The position numbers were made by a program, and so were the translations under genes. Under the pieces are notes generated by a model. It saw nothing but the letters and a program-made list of their open reading frames with translations. It was not told the DNA's origin and searched no databases. Shown here piece by piece: positions 41,093 to 53,750 of a DNA stretch of 64,000 nucleotides. Every line of letters begins with the position of its first letter. Position 1 is the stretch's first letter. Origin of the DNA: Monomorium pharaonis. Lineage: Eukaryota > Arthropoda > Insecta > Hymenoptera > Formicidae. The stretch covers positions 22,714,996 to 22,778,995 of the forward strand of contig NC_050467.1 of NCBI RefSeq assembly GCF_013373865.1, in the 5' to 3' direction.

Positions 41093-41344
41093 ATCCTCGT
41101 AGAGTACGACGACGTAGAGTGGCAGAGGAGGGAGTGGCTGTCACCACACAGGGATGCCGTATTTTCCTTCTTTCTTATTGAACGAGGTCTCTACTGGGCC
41201 GAACGACCTGACCCCAGGCACGCCAGTCTCATCCCCATCGATCATCACAATCACGCGAACAATAACCACCATCAGCACCGCATTAACGGGAAACCGCTCA
41301 GGGGCGCCACGGCGGTCGCCGACACCGTTGCTTGGCCAGCTCTC
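41093..41344 (+). CDS. Kdm3: Kdm3 coding exon a (N-terminal region, partial gene)
   Basis: This 252-bp, 84-codon exon belongs to a KDM3/JMJD1C-type histone H3 lysine-9 demethylase, a nuclear chromatin protein. It is entered through 'tttgcag' and left through 'gtaagt', with phase 0 at both ends. Residues 2-10 (LVEYDDVEW) and 31-41 (RGLYWAERPDP) match the vertebrate 'VEFDDLEW' and 'LIWAKRNDP' blocks. The last four residues, WPAL, continue into the next exon's TFYPLV exactly as in vertebrate 'WPALTFKPLV'. Residues 50-62 form a His/Asn-rich low-complexity stretch that I do not see in the vertebrate protein. The family's N-terminal region is described as Tudor/PWWP-like; catalysis lies in the C-terminal JmjC domain outside this window. 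The frame stays open 48 bases upstream of the acceptor but has no ATG there, so at least one upstream coding exon is missing. The family call is secure; which KDM3 paralogue name fits best is an inference, since insects usually have one copy. Confidence 0.93.
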
Positions 41345-42712
41345 GTAAGTATAAATAGACTGTATCTATCTTTTACAGACGAATTTCTGGTCGACCTTGC
41401 TTCGTTTTTCCTCAACGATGAAAAAAATATGTCGAGGCAACGATGATATCAATTTATCACTTAATAGTTCCACTTCGTGAATTAAATTACACAGAGCTAT
41501 AAAAGTGTAAAAGAAGAATTAAAGATTGAATATAACAAAAGAGAGATGATTTTTTCTTGGAGCTTCGTTAAATTTGATGATGTTTAAAAGCGAAAAAGAC
41601 CAAGTTTCTCCTTTTTTACTCTTATTACAAATTTTATATACACACATACACACACAGCTTTTTATGTCCTGTTAAGAAGTATATATTATAAAAATTATAC
41701 AACATTATTACCAAGAGAATATTGTTATTGCTGTTTAAACATTATACGACATACAGGCATATAATATTCATATGTGAAACTCCGGCAATAATCTGTCATG
41801 TGTGATTTTTTTCTTCGAATTATATAGAGACACTGTCACGATTTATCATTTTTAATGCAGATATCTCATATTTTAACGATGGTAATTGAGGAATGCTCGC
41901 GATCCCGTTCGAATATTAATCAGTTTGTGGTTAATTAATGGAATACTCGATTCTTCATTCCAGTTGAATAAATTTTACAATCGACACAATTCAACTGTTA
42001 CAAAATACTACCGCGTTCCATTGGTTCGATGTTCTTTTTCTTGTTAAATTTTTAATACTTTAATACTTTAACTTAATTATTTTGCAAAGATTCAACGACG
42101 CAAAAAGAATTATATTTATATAATTTTTGCCTTTTATGCGATTTTTTTTACGAAGGAATTCTAAAAGATCTGCATACAGAATGAATAAATATTGACAAAA
42201 TATCGCTAGTGCAATCGTATATTTTTACTTTTATTTATTTTAAGTAGTAGTTAATTTTGCCTGAATATCTAGTATTACACATATCAGAGATTAAAACTAC
42301 TATATATATATATACATATATATTATAATATTTATACTCTTTTATGAAATATGTATGTTTTTTAAACTGATACTCTTGTATCTGCATATACCACGCTATT
42401 TTCATTAAATAATTGATTGTGGTTTCAAATTAATTCGTCAGACAAAATCATTTTATGTAAAATATAAATAAATGAATTAAATATGTTTTTTAAAAATATT
42501 CTGTTGCAAATTTTATTATTATATTACATCTTTTATAATGATATCGAGCCTTTATGACATTTTGACGTAAATTGAATTAGTTAAATGCATCATGCATGTA
42601 TTGAACGATAGAGATATGCTGCTTGGACGATTTGCATTAAAATTATTATTAAAATTAAATCTACCGTAGGCGAAATAGTACGTATAATAAAAAGTCGCAT
42701 GTTTGTTTTTAG
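41345..42712 (+). other. Kdm3 intron between exons a and b (1368 bp)
   Basis: AT-rich intron with donor gtaagt and acceptor gtttttag. It contains a short (CA) run near 41639-41656 and a short (TA) tract near 42301-42322. No reading frame or RNA gene was recognised in it. Confidence 0.85.
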
Positions 42713-42826
42713 ACATTCTATCCTCTGGTGGCACGCGCCGAGTTGCACGAGGACGCCATGCCAATCGAGTTTATGCAAGATCGCAAATTGGACTTCGTCG
42801 ACTACTCGAAGCTAAAGCCATTCACT
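42713..42826 (+). CDS. Kdm3: Kdm3 coding exon b
   Basis: This 114-bp, 38-codon exon has phase 0 at both ends. The acceptor is 'gtttttag'; the donor is 'gtaaat', weaker than its neighbours. It continues WPAL with TFYPLVARAEL and then carries IEFMQDRKLDFVDYS. These correspond to vertebrate 'TFKPLVERN' and 'VEFLVDKQLDF', so both placement and frame are well supported. The segment is part of the folded N-terminal region of KDM3 proteins, upstream of the long disordered middle, the zinc finger and the JmjC domain. Joining it to exon a and exon c gives no stop or frameshift. Codon third positions are balanced to GC-rich, unlike the AT-rich intron around it, which also marks it as coding. Confidence 0.93.
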
Positions 42827-43503
42827 GTAAATATGACAAATTTCTAATTGTTTAAGATCAACCGCTTAATAAACAGTAATGCCATGCGTATAAATGATAG
42901 TTAATTTTATATTTGTGGTTTATATAAAGTGGTAAATTATATTTGTAAACGCATTGACACAGCGTTTAACTATCACATAAGTTAATGAAATTTATTTTAA
43001 TAGATTTATTACTTTTATTAATTTTTTTTACTTTTTTTTGCATTAATCGTAGACGGTAATTATCTATAATTAATATGGCATTATAAAATGTTTTGATCTT
43101 TTTAATATATAAAAGTCGCTTTTATATATTGACATGTGAAAGTTAAACGTGCGAGGGTCGCATTTTTCTTATCGGAAAGAGAATTGATGATTCAACAGTA
43201 TTCTTTAATTACTTCGCGTGCTCGCTTTCCCGCGGAACATGAAAATACTTAGGCGCACGATGAGAGACACGGCGACAATTTCCGCTGACCAAGGTACATT
43301 GACGTAATCCGTTATCTCGTTTCCTTCCTAATTTCCTCGTCGCCGCGGCGTCCTGCACATTTTACGCGCGAGATGCGATAGAGGATCCCGAAAACGATTA
43401 AGAGCCCGCGAGCCGAGCGAGTTTTGGTCGACGAACGTGGTGCGGCGCGTCGCAGCGGCCACTTCCGCTTTACGACTGGAAACTTACTTCGTTAGGGGCC
43501 TCG

Positions 43504-43577
43504 CCGGGAACTTAGTTAGGGAACAAGTTCCGGGCGCCATTGGCGCATCCGACGCCCCTCCGGGGGCGACGGATGCG
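43504..43577. other. Run of three GC-rich stem-loops
   Basis: Hairpin 1 is 43504-43533: 9 pairs CCGgGAACTT/AAGTTCCGG with one bulged G and an 11-base loop. Hairpin 2 is 43534-43546: GCGCC/GGCGC with a 3-base loop. Hairpin 3 is 43544-43577: CGCATCCG-A-CGCCCC paired with GGGGCG-A-CGGATGCG across a TCCG tetraloop, 14 pairs with a single A.A mismatch. Hairpins 2 and 3 overlap by three bases, so they are alternatives in part. All lie in a CpG-rich block of the intron between exons b and c. Confidence 0.7.
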
Positions 43578-43689
43578 AATGCGAGAGCGCGCGTCTCTTC
43601 CATTCCCCGAGTCGTACCGCTGCTGTAAGTAATCTTTCACGTGGGCACGTTGTCCAACTTCTCGTAAGAGCTACGCGGAAGAGTCGACC

Positions 43690-43720
43690 GAACTTGCAGC
43701 CGAAAGTTCGGCTCAAGTTC
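43690..43720. other. 31-bp near-perfect palindrome
   Basis: GAACTTG (43690-43696) pairs with CAAGTTC (43714-43720). AGCCGAA (43698-43704) pairs with TTCGGCT (43707-43713). Only a bulged C at 43697 and a two-base centre are unpaired, giving 14 pairs. It shares the GAACTT arm with hairpin 1 at 43504-43533. Confidence 0.75.
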
Positions 43721-43995
43721 CCGCTTCACTTTCGCGTGTGTGCAGGAGTTATGTTCGCGGGCGTGACAGAGCTTTTCGCGGGGTTATTTCTCCCCGAACT
43801 GGAGATTTTATTATTTCGCGATGACGGACAGAACTGGAAAAATTTATTAATGGGAAGATATATGTATATTTGGAATATTTAGGACAAACACGCATGGGAG
43901 GATACACACGTGGGGCTTTCTGCAAAAAAATCTAACGCTATTGATATGATTCAATGAACCGTTTACATTTTTATTTATTCGTTAAAAGTTATTTG

Positions 43996-43998
<3 letters not shown>

Positions 43999-44045
<47 letters not shown>
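43999..44045 (+). repeat. (AC)23 microsatellite
   Basis: Uninterrupted AC run in the intron between Kdm3 exons b and c. Confidence 0.97.
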
Positions 44046-44049
<4 letters not shown>

Positions 44050-44540
44050 TTGCTATTGCAACAGTAATAGAAATTTTATATTATTACTCTATAAAATTAA
44101 ATACTGTATTTTATTGTTTTATTTATTTTGTCATCGTGAACATTGATGAACGAATCATCAAATACTAAATAACGCGTCTTTCTTTTTCCGTTTATTTTTT
44201 TTTTTCGTCATTAGTACGATCCAACGGCTGTTCATTTGAAAAAACGTGAGAGATAAAATCGCTGAAATTTTACCACACGAATATGCGATTAGCAAACACC
44301 GATATTAGCCCTTGATACTTTCGACTGAATGGCGTATTAATCGACTTTCCGTCGGCTATCAGCTCGTGGTGTATTGAATGAACAGAAACCTGCACGCTCT
44401 CGTCGGGGAAGCTCCGAGATAGGAAAACACACAGGACACACTCGACCGAGATAATACATCGATCAGCCCGATCCCTCTTCGCGAGGGGGTGAAAGAATAG
44501 CGAGCGCGTCCGTTTTTGTGCTACGTATCTATGTGTGCGT

Positions 44541-44563
44541 GCGGCCACTTCGGAAGTTGCCGC
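44541..44563. other. 23-bp palindrome with one mismatch
   Basis: GCGGC-C-ACTTC, central G at 44552, then GAAGT-T-GCCGC. Ten of eleven arm positions pair. It sits in a CpG-rich intronic block about 0.8 kb after the stem-loop run at 43.5-43.7 kb. Confidence 0.7.
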
Positions 44564-47076
44564 ACTTCTGTTAGGGTAGGAAGAGTTGAGCGAGGTGGAA
44601 TTGTTTCCAAGTAATTAAACTACCGGGAAACTTTTACCGTTAAAACTTTTTCCCCGCTTTGGCGTCGGTGTACGAGGCTGTAAGTCGTTTACGTGCGGCG
44701 AGAACTTTCAGTCCGGCGGTCAGGTTCAGGTGTGTCTCGCCTTTCAGACCCGCCCCCTTATCCGCGCGCAACTCAGTCCATCTCAAACAAGACGTATCAC
44801 CTTCGTGACCTGTGCACCAAAGATACCTCGAGAAGTCCCGTGCGTTGCAGCAATGCGGATAAGTTTCGCTTCTTTCGCTTTAGATTTACGATCGAATTTA
44901 GCATCTCAAATTGAGATAATATTTTACCATGCCGACATTTATAATAAGCCCAGAACCATCCCAATTTTTAATCCGAAATTTCGTTTGCGTTTCGACAAAG
45001 TGGCTCACGAAGCCAGTATCACTCTGAATTCTTTCCGCGGCGATATAAATCGATCCTCGTTTGAACAACAAATCTCTTTCGAGCGGCCATAGATCTTTAC
45101 TTTCAACCGCGGACTCCGGTGCGCTCGTCGTCTCGTCGAGAAAAGGAGAAAGTCGGCGGTTAAGTGCAACGGGAGGAGGGGAGGGGAAAGGACAAAGAAA
45201 ACTGCGCGAGAGGCCAAATTTGTCCGGGGAGACGGAGTTGCGCGCGAGTGATCCTGAACTATAAATGCAACGGGGTTCTTTCTCCCCGCTGCATCGCATA
45301 CCTAACGTGCATGCACTTGCGCATCGCTCGGAGACGTCGCTCTCGTTTTGCTTGCGTTGCCAGTAGGTATACGAATACAACCGCATTTTGCACTCTGTCT
45401 ATTTAACATTTACATACATTAGGAAAAAGTATGAATAACATAAATTATTCTATAAATTTTACTTGAAAAAAAAGTAAATTTTATATTATCGATTTGAGAA
45501 CAGCGGGTTTAAAACTAGCTAAAAAAAGATTACGGATTTTTCGTAAAAGAGGAAATAAATTAAGGGTATGTACATAGGCCACAGAGAATATTGGGAAATT
45601 ATTTTATGCTATAAACCGACCACATTTTTTTTAAGGGAAAACTTAAGGAGTAAAAACTTATATTAGTGATACATTTTCATCAAAAGCAAACTTTTTTTCA
45701 AATTGAGGAAATTCAGTGTTCTTTTATTAACCAAATCAGATTGAAAAATATATTTAAATAAAGCGAAGCATTCTACTTTATTCTATCTTAATCTATTTTT
45801 ATTTTACCAGTCTGGAAATGTGTAAGAGATGTTATAATTGCGACGGAATAATATTAAATAAATAAGCTAATCTTATACATAATTTTTTTGTACGAAACTA
45901 ATTATTTGGGGAGATATTTCTTTAATAATACAAATTAAAAATGTACTTTTGATGGAAATGTATAGTTGGCAAGGGTTTTTATTTTCAATTGAGTTACTTC
46001 CTTAAAGTATTAAAATAATTGATGGATTTATGGTATGAGATAAATATCTATATCTTGTGTTTAGACAATTAGTTTCGTGAGTGTATATAGGATGATTCAA
46101 AACAAAAGAAAACAGAAAATCCTTGTCAATGGATTGGAGAACTGCAATCGTCTAACTTGTTGAGAAAAGGTTCCGCACCCATGCGGCCGTATCTACTTGC
46201 TGCCGGCGACATCGCCTATTAGTTTGACGACTTGCATCGGTAACGTGCGTGCACGATTATCGGAGAACATTGGAGAATGGCCAAGACAAGGCGCCAACAT
46301 ATTCCCGTTTAATCTAACGGTCCTTGGCCAAGCGCGACGGCATTATACCTTCATCTTCCCTTCACGCGATCCTACCTGAAAGGTGCCCACTCACTGAAGA
46401 GAAACATGTTGGGCCTTTTATCTTGGAGATTAGTTCTATTCATCTAAAACGCCGATCATTTCAACGGCTTAGTCATTCTTAATCGAATTTTATACGATGA
46501 CGATTTATAATGAAATTATGAGCCTTGCGACTTTTATAATAAATAGTCATTTTTATCGAATATTGAAATATCTAAATATCTGAGAGAAATCTATTATTAA
46601 AATGTATTCTAGTGCACTTTACGCTGTGCCAAGGGCTCGATACCTTGAAGCTTAACTTTCTACAAACTGAGCTTATATTCATGTAATATCTAGTTACGAA
46701 ACAGTTCCGTTTATAAATGATGTTATAACCCATCTGCTGTGTGTACATCGATCGTCGGTAAAGTTTAAATACTAAACAATTAAGTCGCGGCTGTAAGACG
46801 AATGGCGGGGCCGCTGAATCGAGGAATATTGGAGTTAACGTTTGGAGTGTTCATTTATTGAGTCAATTTTATATCGAGTAGGTACAGACGCCGATGTAAA
46901 AAAGTAATTGCATGCGAGTAATTTTATTGCGCGAGTACACAAACGGTACACGCGCATCTGTCTGTGCCTTCAATTTAAACTTTACGACAGTCACCTGCCT
47001 ATAGTCGTTTTATTTGCCGGCGCTTTGGTCCCGTGATTGTACGGCGAACGCATCGCGATTAATGGCGGACGCGTTC

Positions 47077-47100
47077 TTAATTAAGGAACTCCTTAATTAA
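47077..47100. other. 10-bp-arm palindrome TTAATTAAGG
   Basis: TTAATTAAGG (47077-47086) and CCTTAATTAA (47091-47100) flank AACT. The TAATTA cores are typical homeodomain sites, but that is only a composition-level resemblance. Confidence 0.5.
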
Positions 47101-50100
47101 TTAGCTGCCGCGTGGCAACTGCTAACGAGTACCCGCGGCGCGTGATAGAACGATAACAGTCGACACCGACATGGACCGTGATTTTCCGACCGATAATTTT
47201 CTTTCCAAGAGATATTTGCTTGATATAATTAGGGAATTCATTCGATAAGAATCGAATAATTTTGATTAACATTAAAATCTCACATAATTTATGTAAAAGA
47301 AACGCGTATTATAAAATTACTTGAAAACAAATTTTTGAAAATGTTATGCATTGAAAACGATTAAGATATATTGTATAAACATATTTTATAGTTTTGTATT
47401 CATTTTTGGGGGAATTAAATTATATAATATATATGTCTGTGTGTGTGCAATTTATATTTTAAAAATACAATACATGAATGTTTAAATATTAATAGATTTT
47501 AGCGATTAAGTGCTTTTACATCACATCATGTTTTATTTCATTAATTATTAATTATTAATTTTAATTTTTATTAATGTATTGTAACAGACATTTCCATTAC
47601 TATTATTTTCGCGAATATACTTTTCTATCTTTATAGCGATGAAAGATAAAAAACAAAGTTTTCAAGAAATGAAGACGAATATTAAATCTTCTCTGTCACT
47701 TTATCAGAATCAATATTTTTGCCTTGAAATAAAATGCAAGTAGATATTTTTTGTGATATCACGCAAGCTTCACAATTTATCATGGAAGGACAATGCCCGT
47801 TTCGTCGACATGCTAATTTAGCTCAAGAAAGAAAGAAAAATATATAGATGATCGTGCATGCTGCCGTGAACAATATTTTGTTTGAAAATTGTCTCGCGGT
47901 CATGGAGAGGATTAAAATTGTGAGAATGCAATCGTAGATAGGATTTGGCCGATCTCTTTGAACAAGAGAAAAACCTTTAAAAACGGTCGTATTCCATAAA
48001 TAAGGAACGAACGCTTCGATCTCTTGATCTCCTCGTGCCGAATGGCACTCCCGAATCGAATTATCGTGCGTACGAATTATTCAACCGGTCGACAGATAAT
48101 CTCATTGACGCCGAGATCAATTCCGGTCGTTTATTTCCACATCATAATTAGTGCATGACGTATCCAGACAGACGCTATTTCACGACTTGGTATCGATATT
48201 TGATGACGGCTCGACGAGTAAAAAATACGTTTCGTGAATCGTTCACGACGAGTATCTTTTCGTACAGATGTCATATATTCTGTGAAAATCTCTATCGGTT
48301 GTACCTTATAATAAATAGCTTTCTCTTGAGTGGAGCGGAGAACGATTTTACAATAGTTACGAATGAACGTTACAGAACGTCAGTTGATAGTTACTTGCAA
48401 GCACTTTTGTTTATGACGGACGAGAAATTATACTATCCATAATACGTATACGTATACACGTGCAAAAGCGTACACGGATCTTGCACAAGAAGATAATTTG
48501 GACGATAAAGGGGATGTGAAACACTGGACTATGTACTATCTGAACGCGTTACATGTCTAGTTCTTGTCTAAATATAAAACTTTTCGTTCGACTTTCGCTA
48601 ATATGTGATTGTTGAAATAGAAATGTTTTAATAATACAGCATTTTCCTTACATTTCATATATCTTTCTATCTTTGGTGAGGCAAAATAAGTGCAAAAATT
48701 GATAATTTTTAATAAGCGGAGACGAAGTTTTCTGATCTGAAACCATGAAAGTTTAGGAATATGTTAGTAGTGAGACAAGCGTCACGAAACTGATATATTT
48801 TTAATCAACACTTTTCCTTATATCCCCGTAAAAAATTTCTACAAGACGTGAAAACGGGAGCATAATAAAACTGACGTAATTTTAATTACAATACTCAGTA
48901 GTCTGCGAAGTTTATCTTGCACTTTCCACATTAACGGTAGGAATACCAATTTGCAGACTACATCGAGTTCGAATTGTACGTCATATTTCCAGTCCTACAA
49001 AGTAATTATTACTCGTGTAATTACGCAGTTCTCTTCGATTGCGCGAGGTTGCCTTTCCATCTCTCAAGCATTTATTTCATTCGATTCACTCGCGTAATGA
49101 AGGCCCCCAGGAATAACCAGGAAAAAGTTGGAAAAAGATATGCAGACCGTAGCGGACATAAGATAATGACGGCCGGGAGCAAAGTTAAGCTTATGCCATT
49201 AAATCTGGACGAATTGTAATGTCTCTCGTCGCGAGGTCGCGGTCATCCGCATTTTTCTTTTCATCCACCGACTGCTCGATGAATCTAGAAGCAATTTCTC
49301 ATCGTCGAAAATATAATGGAGCTTAAACTTTTGCCAACGCATTAATTTGTCTGTTATTTATAATAACTCGTAACTAATGTTCCTCCAACATTTAGTCGTA
49401 TCTCTTGTCGATTAATAAGTTAATAAGTTAAAATTTAAAAATCGAGATTTTCTAAGAGAAGAATAAATTTCTCAAGGTAAAGAAGCGCGATTGATCCCGC
49501 ACTGGGACTTTATGTAAAGTGCCTCGTGAATCGCGTTCCCGACGAGCACTGTGCGGACATTAAGTGCTCTCGACGCTTCAGTAATAACGTTCTAATTGCC
49601 GTTGTATTACTACCATTAACGCGCTTCGCACCGTCACGCTGTGCACAACGATTGCATAACGCGTGTCTGACGTAACGGCGTACATAGCGCTGACGTAACA
49701 TAAATGCGAACGCGAGGGATGTACTCGTTCGAGCGCGTATTCGTCATTGAGGAAAGAAAAGTGATCCCGAAACAAAGTACAAATATTGATATTATCCCTC
49801 CCTCTTTGAATCTGCATAATAGCCTCAGAAGAGCTGTCATTGTTACAATTTATATTATTTGTAAACTCTTCCAAGAAAGAAGTCGCGCTTTGAATTAGAG
49901 ATAAAAATGATAAAACACAAATTTATGTAACTTTGCGAGAAATACTAAGGAGAAATTACTTGTAAATAATTTTTAAAGTTAAAATTAAAAAACCTATTTT
50001 GAAAAACGAACTTATCGAGTTTTCTCCTCGGTGTTTTTCTTCTATTTGAAAATTACACTATTTTTCAACGTGTAAAATTGATGAGAAAATATCAAACTTA

Positions 50101-51043
50101 AGTTTATGAACAATATTATATAAATTTATAAAATTGGTTTAATTTTAAAGTTGAAAGCTTTTTATTAATTTTGTATGGTTAATTTGGCAATTATTTTATT
50201 TAAAAATTACAGCTACCAATTTGCACATCACATATATTACAAGATTTATTTCGTTAATATGTAATACAGGCGACAAAACAAATTATGTATTAATTAGCTA
50301 ACAATAATTCTCCGACTATTTATAACTCGAAAAGCCAGACGGTGATGTAATTAACGTTTTTCAATGCCACATTTTGATTGACGTTCTAATGCGCTAGAAA
50401 TTATCGAGGCATCCAACTATAGATTCGATGATAAAAAGTTCTTAACTATTCCGATGTTAATTTCTATTTTATCAGATCTAATTTCTTGACAGATGCTTTT
50501 ACGAGTACAAATATAAAATATTCTGATGTATGTATATTTTTTGGGGGGGTTATTGAACGTGTACTATATGATAATGTGACACTTCTATGTTGCCTTTAAA
50601 TATATTTGATATTTTAAGTTTGAGCGCATTGTTTACCGTTTCGTGTTTGCTGTGCTCATCATTTTTGTTGTGCTATGATTAATACGTAAGATAAAATTAG
50701 AGTCATGTATAAATATAAAATGTGCATCAGCTTTATTTAAAACAGATAATTAAGTACATTATGCAATGACTGAAGATATATTCGAATATTTTTCTGTGTA
50801 CTTTAGCATAGTGAGTCGGGGTTTGTTTTTTAAACGAGGGAACAAAATCTCGTGCGCTCAGCTTTCCGTGAAGTTTTTATCTCCGTTGTTATCTCTTATC
50901 AAATTGCACGAGTTCTTTCTCCTCCGTTATTTTTCCTTCCAAAATCGCGGACAGCTTCTCGAGCGGAGAAGAACAGTCCGCTCTTCTTAATCAAGTTCCA
51001 CGGACGGAGCTTCAACCTCGATCTTTTTTGCTCGTCTTTGCAG

Positions 51044-51238
51044 CAGGATTGGGAGCTGACTAAGGGCGCGATGCCCTGGGGAAACGCCGTTAGGAGATGG
51101 GCCGAGATGCAGGACGGCCAGAGAATCCTGCTGACTACGCCCAGCGTTCTGGTCGGCTTCAGGGTCGAAGTTTATCGGGCAGAAGGCACCACACAATGGT
51201 ACACAGCTGTGATCGTCGGTTACAACGAATCCACTAAG
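51044..51238 (+). CDS. Kdm3: Kdm3 coding exon c
   Basis: This 195-bp, 65-codon exon has phase 0 at both ends. It follows 'tttgcag' and ends AAG before 'gtgagt'. Its centre reads LVGFRVEVYRAEGTTQWYTAVIVGYN, matching the vertebrate block 'LNGYRVRVYRQDSATQWFTGII', the most recognisable signature of this N-terminal region. The first codons give QDWELTKGAMPWGNAVRRW. The acceptor is a tandem cagcag: splicing after the first AG (start 51044) keeps a Gln before DWEL, and splicing after the second (start 51047) drops it; both keep the frame. I chose the first because insect splicing usually favours the upstream AG with this context, but the choice is not proven. The intron before it is the longest internal one in the window, 8217 bp. 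Confidence 0.94.
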
Positions 51239-53750
51239 GTGAGTTCGATCAGATATAATAGATATAATAAATATTATTAGGGACGCGTTATCAATAGATT
51301 GTCCAGAGCTCTATTGCAGCAATTTTTGGAAAACTGCTGCTCTGTGATCGTTCGAGTTACAATTTAATTTGTCAGGATATTAATACTTTATACGAATTAA
51401 TTTTTGAAGGAGAACAAGAGTATTACAAATGTCATTTGAATAAATTAGAAATTAAGATAGTCGGTTCTGCCAAATCCAGTATTTTATCTCTATTTTAATA
51501 ACGCGTAAACTCAGCTCTATTTTGGTGAATTAATTAGTTTTGAAGGAAATTATAAGAAAGGAAGCTAATTTCATTCGATACTATTTTACAGTTAGATTAT
51601 ACGGGATCTCATTATCAATGTGAAATTTATTAGTTTTAAATTAATAATTAGCCGATATTGGAATAAAGAATTTTAATTTTAACGACAGTTCTGCAAAATC
51701 ATATATTTTGCAGGGCTGTTAATTATTAAATAATCGGATTATTAAAGTCATGTTATTTTGAATATATTAAGAACTATTATAGTAACTTTTATATTATATA
51801 TATCTGTGGCACATTATAATTCAGTATTATACGTGTATATACGTGTATATTGACACATATATAAGTATATAATTATTTAAATTAACATGAAATTATACAA
51901 GACATAAGAGAAAGTACCATTTTTCGATTGAAGTAGACCTTGGTGCTAATAATATTTTTATATCAATTATTAAATATATTTTAGTTCAATTTAATTAAGA
52001 CATACAAAATTAAATTTAAATTAAGATATTCTAAAGTTTTCTTAGAGGGTAATATTAATATATCAATTCCCTATAGAATAATTATTAATATTTTATTAAC
52101 CCTTTTTCACTATTATGCAAACATATTCTGTTTTAATTTTTAATATTTATTAAATACTTCTTAAAGATAATTTTAAAGATTCTTCTAATTTTTTTTCGTA
52201 TTTGTTAAAATATATGTGCTGAAACTGTAAATTTGTGTCGATTTATTGTAACACTACAGAAAGATAACGCATCTTGAAGTGGCTCAAACGAGTTAATTCT
52301 CTTAGCTTCTTTTCTTTTCTTTCTTCGGTCGATATTTTTAGCATTTTTGTTGTTAAACATCCTAAGGTAGAGAAACGAACGACAGCCTCGCGTCGTCGCG
52401 AAAGTAATCCTCCTCGTCTTGTCTCTCGGCGAGAAAGCTTCCGATAATTTATCCTGGCAGTGGCGCAGCATTCCTATTGGAAAACTAAATCCCTGAAATA
52501 GTCCGCGACGAGAAAACGTTCCGGAAAAGGCGCGGAGATCGAAGGGCGAAGAAACATAAAATATCAGTCGGGTTGTCTGAGGGAGCTTTTGTCGCTCGCA
52601 CGCTTTTTCTTTTCTGTCTCTTTACTTTCTTCGTACATACGTTTGTCTCGAATATTTCTGAAAAGTATCGGCAGAATCGAATCGATTACCTGTTGAAGTT
52701 TATTCGAATATTTCTCGTTATAACATTGTCTCTCAAAGACTTTAATGAAATATCGCGAGTAGAAGAGCATCAAAATATACGGCAGACGTATACATTGTCT
52801 TTCTTCATGTATTATACAATGAATGAATGTGAAATTGCAAGCTTCATTTGATCCTTATGTATCGAGAAAATGTTTTTACCGTCATTGGTGTTCTTTTTTC
52901 TTCGGCGTTTTAATTTTAAATGAATGAAAAGAAGAAAGAGAAAGAATTTTTTCACTTGAAACTTCTTTGCAGACACATTTCTCTTTCAATTATTGTCATA
53001 TTTTAACTGTATGCTGATTAATATTGAAGCCTGGATCAAATTTTTCACGTGGTGAAGTCCGAATTGTGTGAACGCGTCTTACAAAAATTCCTTTTAACGA
53101 TAGTTAAAGTGTCGATATTGTCAGTAAGCAAGGCAATAATAATTGAATTCACCGGAAATCACATCAACAAAAATTTACTGCATCACGATATCTCTCGGGT
53201 TCATAGCCTCGGGCAAGTTTCACAACCGCAAACGATTCTGATGTCTCGCTGCTGATCAGTTAAGCATATTTACAAAGAGAGGTATTGATCGTGACGGTCT
53301 TAACGAGATGTCAGACCATCGATCGGCCGATCTCTGACCTGTGAATTGGTAGATAAACATTCCGCGACCAGGCGAACGAGTCACGAAATTTCTCGGAATA
53401 ATTGAAAACAATTAACACCCATTATGCAATAAATTTTTAGAAACCGTGAGTTTAAGTCATCCGTAAGATTTCGAGATCAATGAACCTGTGAAATAATTGA
53501 GTGTCTCGACGCGCATCGCTGTTATTAGCAAATATTTATGATAATCCGTCGAGTTAACGGCGAAGAATACGAACGAAAAGAGAGAAAGAAAGAAAAGAGT
53601 AATAATAAATTGTTATACTTTTCTGATTATGTTTATCATTAATGAGAAAATAAAAGAGCGCTTAATGGAGGATTTGCCCGAAACAGTTTAAAAGTTTCAA
53701 TAATGTTTCTAGTGACCTATATTACAAGATTATTTTTCAAATCCTTTCAG
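51239..53750 (+). other. Kdm3 intron between exons c and d (2512 bp)
   Basis: AT-rich intron with donor gtgagt and acceptor cctttcag. A short tandem tacgtgta-type repeat lies at 51831-51855. Nothing else was recognised. Confidence 0.85.

Larger units (their letters stand above)
42827..51043 (+). other. Kdm3 intron between exons b and c (8217 bp)
   Basis: Mostly AT-rich intron, but 43230-43760 and 44350-45370 are CpG-rich blocks. The first holds a run of stem-loops (43504-43720) and the second starts with a 23-bp palindrome (44541-44563). It also contains a (CA)23 microsatellite (43999-44045) and a Pac I-like palindrome (47077-47100). None of its open frames resembles a known protein. Confidence 0.8.

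Noticed and set aside
37819..41344. Direct splice of the candidate exon at 37608-37939 to Kdm3 exon a
   Set aside because: The phase-1 to phase-0 join shifts the frame and reaches a stop within about 33 codons.
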